The notes under the pieces: model-generated
The model's input: only the letters and a program-made list of their open reading frames with translations
The model's database searches: none
Told to the model about the DNA's origin: nothing
DNA from: Candidatus Accumulibacter contiguus
Lineage (GTDB): Bacteria; Pseudomonadota; Gammaproteobacteria; Burkholderiales; Rhodocyclaceae
DNA length: 64,000 bases
Reading direction: 5' to 3'
Assembly (NCBI RefSeq): GCF_012940005.1
Contig: NZ_SPMX01000015.1
Location: 1 to 64,000, forward strand
Translations under genes and position numbers: made by a program
Shown: piece by piece, positions 11,817 to 19,799 of the stretch
How positions within the stretch are numbered: the stretch's first letter is position 1
Layout: every line of letters begins with the position of its first letter

Positions 11817-11981
11817 ATGCTTGGCCAACACCCGATCTTCGTCATCTCCGTCGCAGCGGTGGTCGCTCCACTGCTGGCGCAGACGCGCGAGGGATCGCGA
11901 GTGCCCGTCGTCGTGATCGAAGTGCTGCTCGGAGTCCTCAGCGGGCCACACGTCCTGCGCTTGACCGAATTCGAGCCCTCC
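11817..11981 (+). pseudogene. Cation:proton antiporter (CPA2-type), N-terminal stub
   Basis: The frame MLGQHPIFVISVAAVVAPLL, followed by VPVVVIEVLLGVLSGPHVL, matches the first transmembrane region of KefB/NhaP-like antiporters (HP.F...A.AAPLL......VP..VLEI.LGI.IGP..L). After about 55 residues the homology ends in the duplicated tRNA-flank sequence. The remaining transporter (normally more than 350 residues) is absent, so the gene is dead. Confidence 0.5.
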
Positions 11982-12062
11982 ATGTCTGTATGCACGCCGC
12001 GCACCACACACCGTGCAATTTCCCGCAAGGTGAGCCCCTCAGGAGGGAAGAGTGGCCCGGCG

Positions 12063-12199
12063 CGATTGAATAAGGCCAACTCCGGGCGCCCGAGTGGAGG
12101 GCCGAAGTGTAAAGGAACCGCGCGAACCTTAGTGAAAACGCGGGCGTACGCAAGGAGAAAAGACCAACCCAACGAGGGGGGCGTCGTCTTGTTTGGTGG
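12063..12199. repeat. Degenerate copy of the tRNA-Ile 3' flank (copy A)
   Basis: This stretch is alignable to 13163-13298, about 1.1 kb to the right. Shared pieces include GGCCAA, CCGGGCGCCCG, GCCGAAGT, AGGAACC, AAAGACCAACCC, and TTGTTTGGTGG, where the last three bases correspond to the tRNA 3' CCA in the other copy. It is clearly more diverged than a recent duplication, and its terminator-like stem is imperfect. Confidence 0.5.
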
Positions 12200-12202
12200 A
12201 AG

Positions 12203-12313
12203 GATGAGCGCTGGCTGTTCGTACTCTATCTCTTCAACCGCGAAGTCGTGGGTTGGTCACTGATGGCACGCATGGCATTGGATCTCGTCACGGATTCGTT
12301 GATCATGGCCTGA
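12203..12313 (+). pseudogene. IS3-family transposase, integrase-core fragment
   Basis: Thirty-six codons read DERWLFVLYLFNREVVGWSL and then RMALDLVTDSLIMA before a stop. This is the rve-core region of IS3 OrfB (WLYLAVVLDLFSR.VVGWS......LV.DAL.MA) with several residues missing after WLF. It begins directly at the end of the degenerate tRNA flank copy. Confidence 0.6.
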
Positions 12314-12485
12314 GTCTGGCAGCATGGAATCGACCGTTTCGCAGACGAATACGATTTTGAGAGGTGGCTTCCCGCCAGCCTTCGCTCTCCGCTCTGAACA
12401 CGTCCACGCACACCCTCCGGTAAGCAAAGTTGATGAAAACGATGTACGATTAGTTTCCAGCCACTTGATCGATTGGAGAACGAAA

Positions 12486-12770
12486 ATGAAGAGTCTTGTG
12501 GTATCCCTGACGGCTGCCGTGCTCATGACTGCAGCTGCCAGCACTGCCGTTGCTGTGGAATGCGCCGAAGGGGTCCGGCATGCCGGATGCGTCGGTCGCG
12601 AGGGCGCAGTGGAAGTGCGTAGGCCCGTCGCGGAGCCGGCGAAGGAAGTCGTGGTCGCACCACAGAAAGAAGTCGTCGTTGCACCGAAGAAAGAAGTTGT
12701 TGTAGTGCCCGAGAAAGAGGTAATCGCTGGCCCGTGCCGTATTATTGACGGAAGGCGAGTCTGCCGCTGA
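12486..12770 (+). CDS. Small secreted protein with KEVVV-type repeats
   Basis: This 94-residue product starts at ATG 12486 behind GGAGAACGAAA. A clear signal peptide (MKSLVVSLTAAVLMTAAAST..A) precedes a short cysteine-containing segment (VECAEGVRHAGCVGREGA). Next comes a run of related nine-residue units, KEVVVAPQ/KEVVVAPK/KEVVVVPE/KEVIAGP, and a C-terminal CRIIDGRRVCR. The four cysteines could pair outside the cytoplasm. I do not recognise a family. The repeats in the DNA are imperfect tandem copies of about 27 bp, which suggests growth by slippage. Confidence 0.6.
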   Translation: MKSLVVSLTAAVLMTAAASTAVAVECAEGVRHAGCVGREGAVEVRRPVAEPAKEVVVAPQKEVVVAPKKEVVVVPEKEVIAGPCRIIDGRRVCR

Positions 12771-12911
12771 AATCGCCCTGACGGCGCAGTGATGCCGCGC
12801 GCCGAAACCGCCTTGCCTTTGGGCGCGCCTTCCCTGAACGCGGATAGCTGCTTCGGCAAGACTGCTGTCCGCTGGGGTTTGAACTTCTTGGTCAGCAATT
12901 GGAGTAGCAAA

Positions 12912-12952
12912 CGGCCGTTGCCCCGGGTTCTTTCCACCCGGGGCAACGGCCG
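12912..12952. repeat. Perfect 17-bp inverted repeat (strong hairpin)
   Basis: CGGCCGTTGCCCCGGGT (12912-12928) is mirrored exactly at 12936-12952 with a seven-base loop. It lies about 140 bp after the small secreted protein and has no T-run on either side. It may be a transcript 3' end or a REP-like unit. Apart from this hairpin and the tRNA flank copy, 12771-13253 holds nothing I can call a gene. Confidence 0.55.
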
Positions 12953-13162
12953 GACCTAGCCGAAAACGGCCCGCCAGCTAATAGCCTGACGGCATTTCGC
13001 GCTCGTCGGAACGGCGCCGCTGTCCCCTCCGCCTACCAATGCCACGAATCAACCGCTCGATTGGACCACGTATAAGCTGTTGATTCATAATGGTGCAATT
13101 TCGTGAACTCGTGGACTTCGGTCTCCAGCGGGCAGCGAGGCCGGAGAGAAAAATGGCCAAGA

Positions 13163-13298
13163 GAGAGTGAAAACGGCCAAATCCGGGCGCCCGCGCGAAG
13201 CGCCGAAGTCCACAGGAACCCTCACGAACCCGCGCAAACACGCGGGAGTACGCAAAAAAAAGACCAACCCGATGAGGGGTTGGTCTTCTTGTTTGGTG
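13163..13298. repeat. tRNA-Ile 3' flank (copy B, includes terminator)
   Basis: This is the better preserved copy of the sequence at 12063-12199. It runs up to the tRNA CCA end and contains the intrinsic terminator of the tRNA gene. The two copies bracket about 1 kb carrying an IS3 fragment and the small KEVVV-repeat gene. Confidence 0.5.
13254..13290 (-). terminator. Intrinsic terminator of the tRNA-Ile gene
   Basis: Read on the minus strand, an 11-bp perfect stem (AAGACCAACCC paired with GGGTTGGTCTT, loop of six) starts seven bases after the CCA end and is followed by an uninterrupted run of T residues. This is a canonical rho-independent terminator. Confidence 0.85.
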
Positions 13299-13617
13299 GG
13301 CCCGCAGGGACTTGAACCCTGGACCAAAGGATTATGCTTACCACTACGGCTTTCGTCGCCTCATCCGAGTTTGTGGTCTGGACTATACCTTCCCGTTACA
13401 GGCTGGCCGTCTAGTCTCTACACCTTTCCCCTTCCTGCCGGGGCTTGGCTCGGTATTGGCATGTCCTGATGGAGTTAGCGTTCACCGAATTTGACCAGTT
13501 CTACCCGCCACCAGATCGAAACTGATCACGGGCAACCCTTGAGGCCAGCCCGACATCCGACGATGTTCGGAATGACCTCGCTAAGTCCTCTGCTCTGACC
13601 AACTGAGCTACAGGCCC
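13294..13617 (-). tRNA. tRNA-Ile(CAU), interrupted by a group I intron
   Basis: The two exons fold into a complete tRNA. The 5' exon is 13617-13584 and gives acceptor GGGCCTG, D-arm GCTC/GAGC and anticodon stem GAGGA up to U33. The 3' exon is 13336-13294 and gives CATAA, stem TCCTT, T-arm CAGGG-TTCAAGT-CCCTG, acceptor CGGGCCC, A73 and an encoded CCA. The anticodon is CAU in an isoleucine-type loop (CUCAUAA), as in the tRNA-Ile2 that needs TilS lysidine modification to read AUA. The acceptor (with one U-G pair) and anticodon stems pair fully. The intron lies between U33 and C34. Met identity is less likely on the overall pattern. Confidence 0.9.
13337..13583 (-). ncRNA. Group I self-splicing intron in tRNA-Ile(CAU)
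   Basis: The 247-nt insert begins right after U33 and ends with G, as expected for the omega G. P1 can form between the exon end GACU and an internal guide GGUC a few bases inside the intron, giving the diagnostic U-G pair at the 5' splice site. The conserved core is visible: GTCAAATTCGGTGAA, CCGAGCCAAGCC, GGTGTAGAGACTAGACGG and GGTATAGTCC, which are the P4-P7 strands of small IC3 introns. These closely resemble the 205-nt intron in the tRNA-Ile(CAU) of Azoarcus. No homing endonuclease is encoded, so splicing should be autocatalytic. Confidence 0.9.
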
Positions 13618-13744
13618 GGGACTGTATTCTACAGGTTTACCGCCCGATCGGCAGGATTCAAGGCAGCGCGCGCAAGGCAGCATGCAGGGTACCACCCTCA
13701 GCCTCGCGACCTTCGGAGTCACCGGCGCCGACTCAGCGAACGGA

Positions 13745-14965
13745 TCAGAGACCAGCGCCGGCCGCGGGCATCACGTTGGCCTCGGCGAGACAGTCTTCGA
13801 TGCGGTTCATCGTCTGAGCGATGTCTTCGTCGAGGCCGATCGAAAAGCGGATCAGTCCGTCGCTCAGGCCCGCCGCCGCGCGTTCATCGAGGGGGATCTC
13901 GGAAGACGTGCTGTGGCCGGGTGTCGTGAACAGCGTCTTGAAGTACCCGAGGCTCACCGCCAGGTAGCCGACCTTGTCGCGCTGCAGCAGCGTCATCAGG
14001 CGATTGGCGGCAGCATGGTTGCCGGCGTCGAGCGTCATCATTCCGCCCCAGCCGTAGCCGTGGTTCATCAGCCGCGCCAGGAGTGCGTGGTGCGGATGAC
14101 TGGCCAGCCCCGGGTAGTGCACCGGGTAGCCCAGCGCTTCGAGGCGGCTCGCCAGATAGAGGGCGTTGGCACCGTGCTGGCGCAGGCGCACGTGCAGGCT
14201 GTGGAGATTTTTCAGGATGCTGGCGGCGCGTGTGCTGTCGAGCACGGGACCGAGGAGCATGCTTGGGCCGGCATTGATATCGTTCAGTCGGGCGATGAAT
14301 TCGTGCGACGAAACGACGCAACCGGCGACGCAGTCACTGGTGCCGTTGACGAACTTGGTCAGGCTATGCACGACGATGTCGGCCCCGTGACGGAGTGGCG
14401 ACAGAATCATCGGCGTGAAGGTGTTGTCGACCACCAGCCGCGCGCCGCCGGCGTGCGCGATGGCCGCCAGCGCCGGCAGGTCGCTGACTTCCAGCAGCGG
14501 ATTGCTCAGCGATTCACAGTACAGGACGCGCGTACGCGGGGTCATCGCGGCGCGCACGGCGTCGTGGTTGCAGAGGTCAACGAAGCGGGTGTTCACGCCG
14601 AAGCGCGGCAACAGATTCTTGAGCAAGGCATAGGTGCCTCCGTAGATACTGCGACCACAGACGATCTCGTCGCCGGCGCCGCACAGCGTCATCAGCGTGG
14701 TGCTGATCGCGCCCATCCCCGACGCCATGACCTGCGCGGATTCGCCGTCTTCCATCCGCTCCAGCGCGCTCGCCAGATACTTGTTGGTCGGGTTGAAATG
14801 GCGCGAGTAGAGGAAGCAGCCCTCGATTTCGTGTTCGAACAGTTCCGCCATTCGCTCGGGGCTCAGGAAGGTGTAGGTGGATGAGTCGGTGATCGATGGG
14901 TTGACGTCGCCGAACTCACCGAACACCAGATAGTCCTGAACGCGCGATGCTGGATTGAAAGCCAT
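13745..14965 (-). CDS. PLP-dependent trans-sulfuration enzyme (Cys/Met metabolism family)
   Basis: This 406-residue enzyme starts at ATG 14965 behind a GGAGGG. The fold-type I PLP signature is clear: ASGMGAISTTLMTL near residue 90 for the phosphate, the VDNTFTPM aspartate that contacts the pyridine nitrogen, and SLTKFVNG near residue 210 containing the Schiff-base lysine. A GHSTSSEIP block near the C-terminus fits the substrate carboxylate arginine region of the family. Members include cystathionine gamma-synthase, O-acetyl- or O-succinylhomoserine sulfhydrylase and methionine gamma-lyase; the sequence seen here does not settle which. It is a single-gene unit upstream of, and divergent from, the flagellar operon. 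Confidence 0.85.
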   Translation of the reverse strand: MAFNPASRVQDYLVFGEFGDVNPSITDSSTYTFLSPERMAELFEHEIEGCFLYSRHFNPTNKYLASALERMEDGESAQVMASGMGAISTTLMTLCGAGDEIVCGRSIYGGTYALLKNLLPRFGVNTRFVDLCNHDAVRAAMTPRTRVLYCESLSNPLLEVSDLPALAAIAHAGGARLVVDNTFTPMILSPLRHGADIVVHSLTKFVNGTSDCVAGCVVSSHEFIARLNDINAGPSMLLGPVLDSTRAASILKNLHSLHVRLRQHGANALYLASRLEALGYPVHYPGLASHPHHALLARLMNHGYGWGGMMTLDAGNHAAANRLMTLLQRDKVGYLAVSLGYFKTLFTTPGHSTSSEIPLDERAAAGLSDGLIRFSIGLDEDIAQTMNRIEDCLAEANVMPAAGAGL

Positions 14966-15232
14966 GCTGGTACCCTCCGGCTGGTGATGGGGAACACCAA
15001 CCGTAGCACGTACGGGTCGCCGAGGGCAAAGGAATACCGCCGGTATTGGCCTGATCCTTACCCTCACTTGACTCCGCTACCACTCAAAAAGGCGCTGGTG
15101 CCGTTAGATTTCCTGTCCTTTGGGCCGCGGCAATTTGCGGTCAGCGGCAATATTTGCCGGAAATCCGGCAACTGCCGCCGTAATGTTCGTGCAGAGCGAC
15201 AGCGAAGCCGTTGCCAGCAGCAGCTGCAGATA

Positions 15233-15248
15233 TGGCATGAGTATTGCT
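15233..15248 (+). promoter_or_regulatory. Sigma-54-type promoter of the flgB operon
   Basis: TGGCATGAGTATTGCT matches the -24/-12 consensus (TGGCAC-N5-TTGCW) with the required GG-N10-GC spacing. Transcription would start near 15260, about 25 bases before the flgB start. Sigma-54 control of rod and hook genes through an FlrC/FleR-like activator is common in polar-flagellated proteobacteria. Confidence 0.65.
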
Positions 15249-15284
15249 TTGGTGCTGATCATTACTTCTTCAGAGGAGACTACC

Positions 15285-15686
15285 TTGGTCGGCAAGTTGG
15301 ACAGCACGCTTTTCGTGGAGCAGCAGGCGCTGACGCTGCGTGCCAATCGGCAGCAGGTTCTGGCGGGGAATATCGCCAACGCCGATACTCCGCACTATCA
15401 GGCCAGGGACTTCGATTTTGCTGCAGCGCTGAAGAATGCCGTTACTGGCAGAGGGGAAGGCAGGCTGCACCTGACAACTACTTCTGCGCGCCATTTTCAG
15501 GGCAGTGCGGAAGCTGACGCGGTGCGCCTGATGTATCGCCAGGCCAGCCAGGCGAGTGCCGATGGCAATACTGTCGATATGGATGTGGAGCGGACGCAGT
15601 TTGCCGAAAACGCCATTCACTATGAGGCTGGCATGAGCTTTCTCAGCGGCAAGGTCAAGACCCTGCTCGCGGCCTTGCAGCCCTAA
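15285..15686 (+). CDS. flgB: Flagellar proximal rod protein FlgB
   Basis: FlgB is a proximal rod subunit of the basal body, exported by the flagellar type III system. I start it at TTG 15285, seven bases after a strong AGAGGAG, which yields 133 residues, the normal length. The reading frame is open upstream, but those residues lack similarity and overlap the promoter. The protein has the rod-family N-terminal signature ([33 protein letters not shown]) and a C-terminal helix ([30 protein letters not shown]). It is the first gene of flgBCDEFGHIJ, with flgC five bases downstream. Confidence 0.92.
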   Translation: MVGKLDSTLFVEQQALTLRANRQQVLAGNIANADTPHYQARDFDFAAALKNAVTGRGEGRLHLTTTSARHFQGSAEADAVRLMYRQASQASADGNTVDMDVERTQFAENAIHYEAGMSFLSGKVKTLLAALQP

Positions 15687-15691
15687 TCACC

Positions 15692-16096
15692 ATGAGCATG
15701 TTCAATACCTTTCACGTGGCCGGCAGTGCAGTGACCGCGCAGGCGATACGCCTCAACGCGGTTGCCAGCAACCTGGCGAACGTGGACAGCGTGCTCGGTT
15801 CGGACGGCAAGCCATATCGGGCGAAACAGGTGGTATTTGCGGCAACACCGATGGGCAACGCTGCGGCACAAGGGGTGCGGGTCACGCAGGTGGTCGAGGA
15901 CAGCAGTCCGGGGCGCATGGTTTATGACCCACGCAATCCTGCGGCCGACGAAAAAGGCTATGTCGCGATGCCCAATGTGAACGTGGTCGATGAAATGACC
16001 AACATGATCTCGGCATCGCGCGCCTACCAGACCAACGTCGAAGTGATGAATACTGCCAAGCAGCTGCTGCTCAAGACGCTGACGCTTGGTCAGTAG
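15692..16096 (+). CDS. flgC: Flagellar proximal rod protein FlgC
   Basis: This 134-residue proximal rod protein shows the N-terminal rod signature ([20 protein letters not shown]) and the typical FlgC C-terminus ([45 protein letters not shown]), with the ANVDS and PNV..V.EM..MI.A.RAYQ.N blocks. It sits between flgB and flgD with very short gaps, so it is translated from the same operon mRNA. Length and motifs are standard and nothing looks unusual. Confidence 0.95.
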   Translation: MSMFNTFHVAGSAVTAQAIRLNAVASNLANVDSVLGSDGKPYRAKQVVFAATPMGNAAAQGVRVTQVVEDSSPGRMVYDPRNPAADEKGYVAMPNVNVVDEMTNMISASRAYQTNVEVMNTAKQLLLKTLTLGQ

Positions 16097-16116
16097 CCAT
16101 CGAACAGGAGGAACGC

Positions 16117-16800
16117 ATGAACACCGTGCAATCAGTCAACTCAAGCAGCGACGTCTTTGCGGCGATCAATGCCCAGTCAAAGGCCGGAACAGCCGATGCG
16201 AGTTCGAGCAGTGAGGAAGTCCAGAACCGCTTTCTCAAGTTGCTGGTGACACAACTGAAGAATCAGGATCCGCTCAACCCGCTCGACAATGCTGCGGTGA
16301 CCACGCAGATTTCGCAGATCAGTACGGTGACCGGTATCGAGAATCTGAACGCGACGATGCAGACCTTGCTGAGCAACTTCAACGACGGCCAGTCGATGCA
16401 GGCGGCGGGGCTGCTTGGCAAGCACGTTCTGGTCCCCGGCTCCCGGCTTGCTCTGAGCGACGGTGAAGCCGGCGGCGGTGCCAATCTTGCCGGCCCGGCC
16501 GACAAGGTGACGCTGTCGATCCTCGATGCCGCTGGCAAGGTAGTGCAAAGTCAGAACCTGGGTGCGCGCGAGGCCGGCAGCTTCAGCTTCACCTGGGATG
16601 GCCAGACCGATGCCGGTACGGCAGCACCGCCAGGCACCTACAGTTTCACGATCACTGCCGTGCGTGGCAGCGAAAGCGTGGCCGCAGAAACGATGCAGTT
16701 GGGTACGGTTTCTGCCTTGGTCAGGGACAAAGGTGCTTTCCAGCTTGAACTCGCTGGGCTGGGCAGAGTGGATTTCAACAAGGTACAGCAGATTTTCTAG
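16117..16800 (+). CDS. flgD: Flagellar hook assembly scaffold FlgD
   Basis: FlgD caps the growing hook and guides FlgE assembly. The 227-residue protein has the FlgD N-terminal core (NRFLKLLVTQLKNQDPLNPLDNAAVTTQISQISTVTGIENLN) and a C-terminal Ig/tudor-like part with FTWDGQTDAGTAAPPGTYSFTITA, the typical FlgD_ig motif. A GGAGGAACGC ribosome binding site precedes ATG 16117. It is followed by flgE after 16 bases. Confidence 0.95.
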   Translation: MNTVQSVNSSSDVFAAINAQSKAGTADASSSSEEVQNRFLKLLVTQLKNQDPLNPLDNAAVTTQISQISTVTGIENLNATMQTLLSNFNDGQSMQAAGLLGKHVLVPGSRLALSDGEAGGGANLAGPADKVTLSILDAAGKVVQSQNLGAREAGSFSFTWDGQTDAGTAAPPGTYSFTITAVRGSESVAAETMQLGTVSALVRDKGAFQLELAGLGRVDFNKVQQIF

Positions 16801-16816
16801 GAGCAGGGGGTCAACC

Positions 16817-18091
16817 ATGAGTTTCCAACAGGGTTTGAGTGGTCTGAATGCGTCGGCCGCGTCGCTGAATGTGATCGGCAACAACGTCGCCAACGTCGCC
16901 ACCGTCGGTTTCAAGAGAGCGGATGCGCACTTTTCGGATCTCTACGCGGCTTCGCTGGGTATCGGGTCCGGTTCGCAGATCGGTATCGGGGTGACGGTTT
17001 CGGCGGTCCAGCAACAGTTCACCCAGGGTAATCTGACGACTACCAGCAATCCCCTGGACCTGGCACTCAATGGTCCCGGCTATTTTCGCATGAGTCATGA
17101 AGGGGCAATCACCTATACACGCAACGGCCAGTTTCACCTCGACAAGGAAGGTTACGTCATCAACGACAAGAACCTTCGTCTGACCGGTTATCCGGTCGCT
17201 GAGAATGGTGACATTTCCCCGACCAACCCGGTCGAGATACAGTTGTCTGCCAGCCAGATTCCGCCGCGGGCAACCAGCGATCCGCTGGCGGGAGACATCA
17301 GCGCGGTGCTCAATCTCAACGCCCTCGACCCGATCCCGCTGGTGGCGACCTTCGATCCGGCCAATACGCAATCGTATAATTTCTCGACCGCCCTGAACGT
17401 TTTCGACACCCTCGGGGTGATGCACAACTTGAGCACTTACTACGTTCGTACGGCAACTCCCGGTACCTGGGACATCTATGCGACGCTTGATGGGGTGGTG
17501 TCTGCGGATGCTGCTCCAGGGGGTCGGAGTCTGGTATTCGATACCACGGGGGTGCTGACGAGCGTGGTGCCAGCACCGGCTGCAGGAGACCCCTTGTACT
17601 CCATTCCGATGCCTGAATGGGATCTGACGGACGGTGCCACCACGCCCTGGTCGCCGGGAAGCATCGATTACACCGACACCACCCAGTTCGGGAATGATTC
17701 GACCGTCGATCGCCTGATCCAGGGGGGGTATGCCGCTGGCAGTCTGGTGGGCGTGGGCGTTTCGAGAGACGGAATCCTGCAGGGTCGCTACAGCAACAGT
17801 CAGTCGCGCAACCTCGGGCAGGTCGTGCTTGCCAATTTCAGCGACTCCAACGGTCTGCTGAATCTGGGCAACAATGAATGGAGTGAGACTTCGACCTCAG
17901 GCCCGCCATTGCTCGGTGCGCCGGGGACAGGAACGCGCGCCGTGATCCAGTCGGCGACGGTGGAAGACTCGAACGTCGATCTCACCAAGGAACTGGTCGA
18001 CATGATCTCCGCACAGCGCAACTATCAGGCCAATGCACAAACGATCAAGACCCAGGATCAGGTCATGCAGACCCTGGTGAACCTGCGCTAA
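16817..18091 (+). CDS. flgE: Flagellar hook protein FlgE
   Basis: The hook subunit has 424 residues from ATG 16817; I discard the longer frame from 16562 because it overlaps flgD. The N-terminus (SFQQGLSGLNASAASLNVIGNNVANVATVGFKRADAHFSDLYAASLG) and C-terminus (VDLTKELVDMISAQRNYQANAQTIKTQDQVMQTLVNLR) form the D0 coiled coil typical of axial proteins. The middle contains the FlgE D1/D2 region, including NFSDSNGLLNLGNNEWSET. The stop codon overlaps the start of a hairpin-rich repeat that separates flgE from flgF. Confidence 0.95.
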   Translation: MSFQQGLSGLNASAASLNVIGNNVANVATVGFKRADAHFSDLYAASLGIGSGSQIGIGVTVSAVQQQFTQGNLTTTSNPLDLALNGPGYFRMSHEGAITYTRNGQFHLDKEGYVINDKNLRLTGYPVAENGDISPTNPVEIQLSASQIPPRATSDPLAGDISAVLNLNALDPIPLVATFDPANTQSYNFSTALNVFDTLGVMHNLSTYYVRTATPGTWDIYATLDGVVSADAAPGGRSLVFDTTGVLTSVVPAPAAGDPLYSIPMPEWDLTDGATTPWSPGSIDYTDTTQFGNDSTVDRLIQGGYAAGSLVGVGVSRDGILQGRYSNSQSRNLGQVVLANFSDSNGLLNLGNNEWSETSTSGPPLLGAPGTGTRAVIQSATVEDSNVDLTKELVDMISAQRNYQANAQTIKTQDQVMQTLVNLR

Positions 18092-18212
18092 CGGTCATGA
18101 CTTTTTCAGGCACCCTCGATCATGAAAGTCATGACCGTTTCCCTCTCCCCACGGCCCCTCCCCCCGCGAGTGGGGAGGGGAGATTCATGAGTCGCTGACG
18201 CGACTTTCACAT
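18090..18212. repeat. Dispersed three-hairpin repeat, copy 1 (between flgE and flgF)
   Basis: The unit starts in the flgE stop codon with AACGGTCATGACTTT and its exact inverse AAAGTCATGACCGTT. A second stem follows, CCCCTCCCC/GGGGAGGGG, and a third around AGTCGC-TGAC-GCGACT, ending TTTCACAT. Copies 2 (28277-28399) and 3 (63359-63486, inverted) share the same order. Confidence 0.85.
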
Positions 18213-18245
18213 TAAGCGCAACAGCGGAAGAAAGCGACGAAGACC

Positions 18246-18995
18246 GTGGATCGTCTGATCTACACCGCAATGAGTGGCGCCAAACAGGCTTTCCTGCAGC
18301 AGGCCGGCGTTGCGCAGAATCTGGCCAATGTCACCACGATTGCTTATCGTGCCATGGAGCACCGTTTCCGCGCCGCGCAGGTGCTTGGCGCGGGTGCGCC
18401 GACGCGGGCATTCGCAGTCGATGCGTCGCTGGCCAATGTCTTCGAACAGGGTCCGCTGACGGTTACCGGGCGGCCACTCGACGTCGCGGTCAACGGCGCC
18501 GGCTGGATCGCCGTGCAGGGGGCCGACGGTCGCGAGGCGTATACGCGTGCCGGCAATCTCAAGACCGATGCCAATGGGGTGCTGCAGACCAGTTCGGGCT
18601 TCAACGTGCTCGGCGAGGGCGGGCCGATCTCGCTGCCGCCGGACAACAACATCACGATTGCTCCGGACGGGACGGTATCGAGCATCCCGCGGCTCGGCGC
18701 AGGGGCAATCAACAACGCCAGCGCGGTCGGCCGCATCAAGCTGGTCAATCCGCCGGAGAACGATCTGGTGCGCGGCGATGACGGACTCTTCCGCACCCGC
18801 AACGGCGACGAGACGGTTGCCGACGAGAACGTCAAGCTCGTTCCGGAGGCGCTTGAGGGCAGCAACGTCAACTCGGTGGACTCGATGGTGCGGATGATCA
18901 GTCTGGCGCGCCAGTTCGAAATGCAGATCAAGATGTTGCAGACGGCGGACAGCAATGCGCGCGCAGCCACCCAGATTCTCACGATCAACGCCTGA
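18246..18995 (+). CDS. flgF: Flagellar basal-body rod protein FlgF
   Basis: This 249-residue distal-proximal rod protein starts with GTG 18246. It has the N-terminal motif [36 protein letters not shown], the central [21 protein letters not shown] block shared with FlgG, and the C-terminal D0 helix ([32 protein letters not shown]). Shorter length and the DRL.Y.AMSGA opening separate it from FlgG. The 154-bp gap from flgE holds a dispersed repeat, the only large gap within flgBCDEFGHIJ. Confidence 0.95.
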   Translation: MDRLIYTAMSGAKQAFLQQAGVAQNLANVTTIAYRAMEHRFRAAQVLGAGAPTRAFAVDASLANVFEQGPLTVTGRPLDVAVNGAGWIAVQGADGREAYTRAGNLKTDANGVLQTSSGFNVLGEGGPISLPPDNNITIAPDGTVSSIPRLGAGAINNASAVGRIKLVNPPENDLVRGDDGLFRTRNGDETVADENVKLVPEALEGSNVNSVDSMVRMISLARQFEMQIKMLQTADSNARAATQILTINA

Positions 18996-19006
18996 CAGGA
19001 ATACCG

Positions 19007-19789
19007 ATGATCCGCTCGCTATGGACCGCCAGTACCGGCCTCAATGCCCAACAGGTGCAAATCGACATCATTGCCAACAACCTGGCAAACGTCAGCACCA
19101 ACGGTTTCAAGCAGGCGCGCGGCATTTTCGCGGATCTCCTCTATCAGACCCTGCGTCAGCCGGGAGCCCAGTCGTCACAGACCACCCAGATTCCCGATGG
19201 TCTGCAGATTGGCCTCGGGACGACACCGGTGTCTACGGGCCGCATCTTCACGCAGGGTTCGCTCCAGCAAACCGGTAACAGCCTCGATCTGGCGATCGAC
19301 GGCGCCGGTTTCTTTCAGGTTCTGCTGCCCGATGGCACCACCGCCTATACGCGCGATGGTTCGTTTCAGAAAGACAATCAGGGGCAGATCGTTACGGCCA
19401 ATGGCTATCCCTTGCAGCCCGCGATCACGATTCCACAGAATGCCGTGACGATCACCATCGGGACCGATGGCGTGGTCAGCATCACGCAGCCGAATTCGCC
19501 AGCAACCGTGCAGATCGGGACCATTCAGGTGGCGACCTTCATCAACAACGGTGGTTTGCAGAGCGTCGGCGACAATCTCTACCTGGAGACCGCATCGAGT
19601 GGTACTCCAACTCCCAATACGCCGGGAACCAATGGTTCCGGAGTCGTCCTGCAGAACTTCGTCGAGGCGTCCAACGTGAACGTGGCGCAGGAACTGGTGA
19701 TGATGATCCAGACGCAGCGGGCCTACGAACTCAACTCCAAGGTGGTGTCGACTTCGGACGCGATGCTGGCGCGTCTGACCCAGTTGTAG
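19007..19789 (+). CDS. flgG: Flagellar distal rod protein FlgG
   Basis: FlgG forms the distal rod through the L and P rings. The 260-residue protein has the canonical start ([38 protein letters not shown]), the [30 protein letters not shown] block and the C-terminus [39 protein letters not shown]. It follows flgF by eleven bases. Length is standard. Confidence 0.96.
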   Translation: MIRSLWTASTGLNAQQVQIDIIANNLANVSTNGFKQARGIFADLLYQTLRQPGAQSSQTTQIPDGLQIGLGTTPVSTGRIFTQGSLQQTGNSLDLAIDGAGFFQVLLPDGTTAYTRDGSFQKDNQGQIVTANGYPLQPAITIPQNAVTITIGTDGVVSITQPNSPATVQIGTIQVATFINNGGLQSVGDNLYLETASSGTPTPNTPGTNGSGVVLQNFVEASNVNVAQELVMMIQTQRAYELNSKVVSTSDAMLARLTQL

Positions 19790-19799
19790 GAGGATGATC

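Noticed and set aside
12630-12730. Tandem repeats in the small secreted-protein gene as a CRISPR or VNTR locus
   Set aside because: Imperfect, in frame and inside a plausible signal-peptide protein; better explained as protein repeats.
12912-12952. Strong 17-bp hairpin as an intrinsic terminator
   Set aside because: No T-run on either strand; kept only as an inverted repeat.
13312-13727. Small open frames across the split tRNA
   Set aside because: They fall inside the tRNA exons and intron, whose RNA structure explains the sequence.
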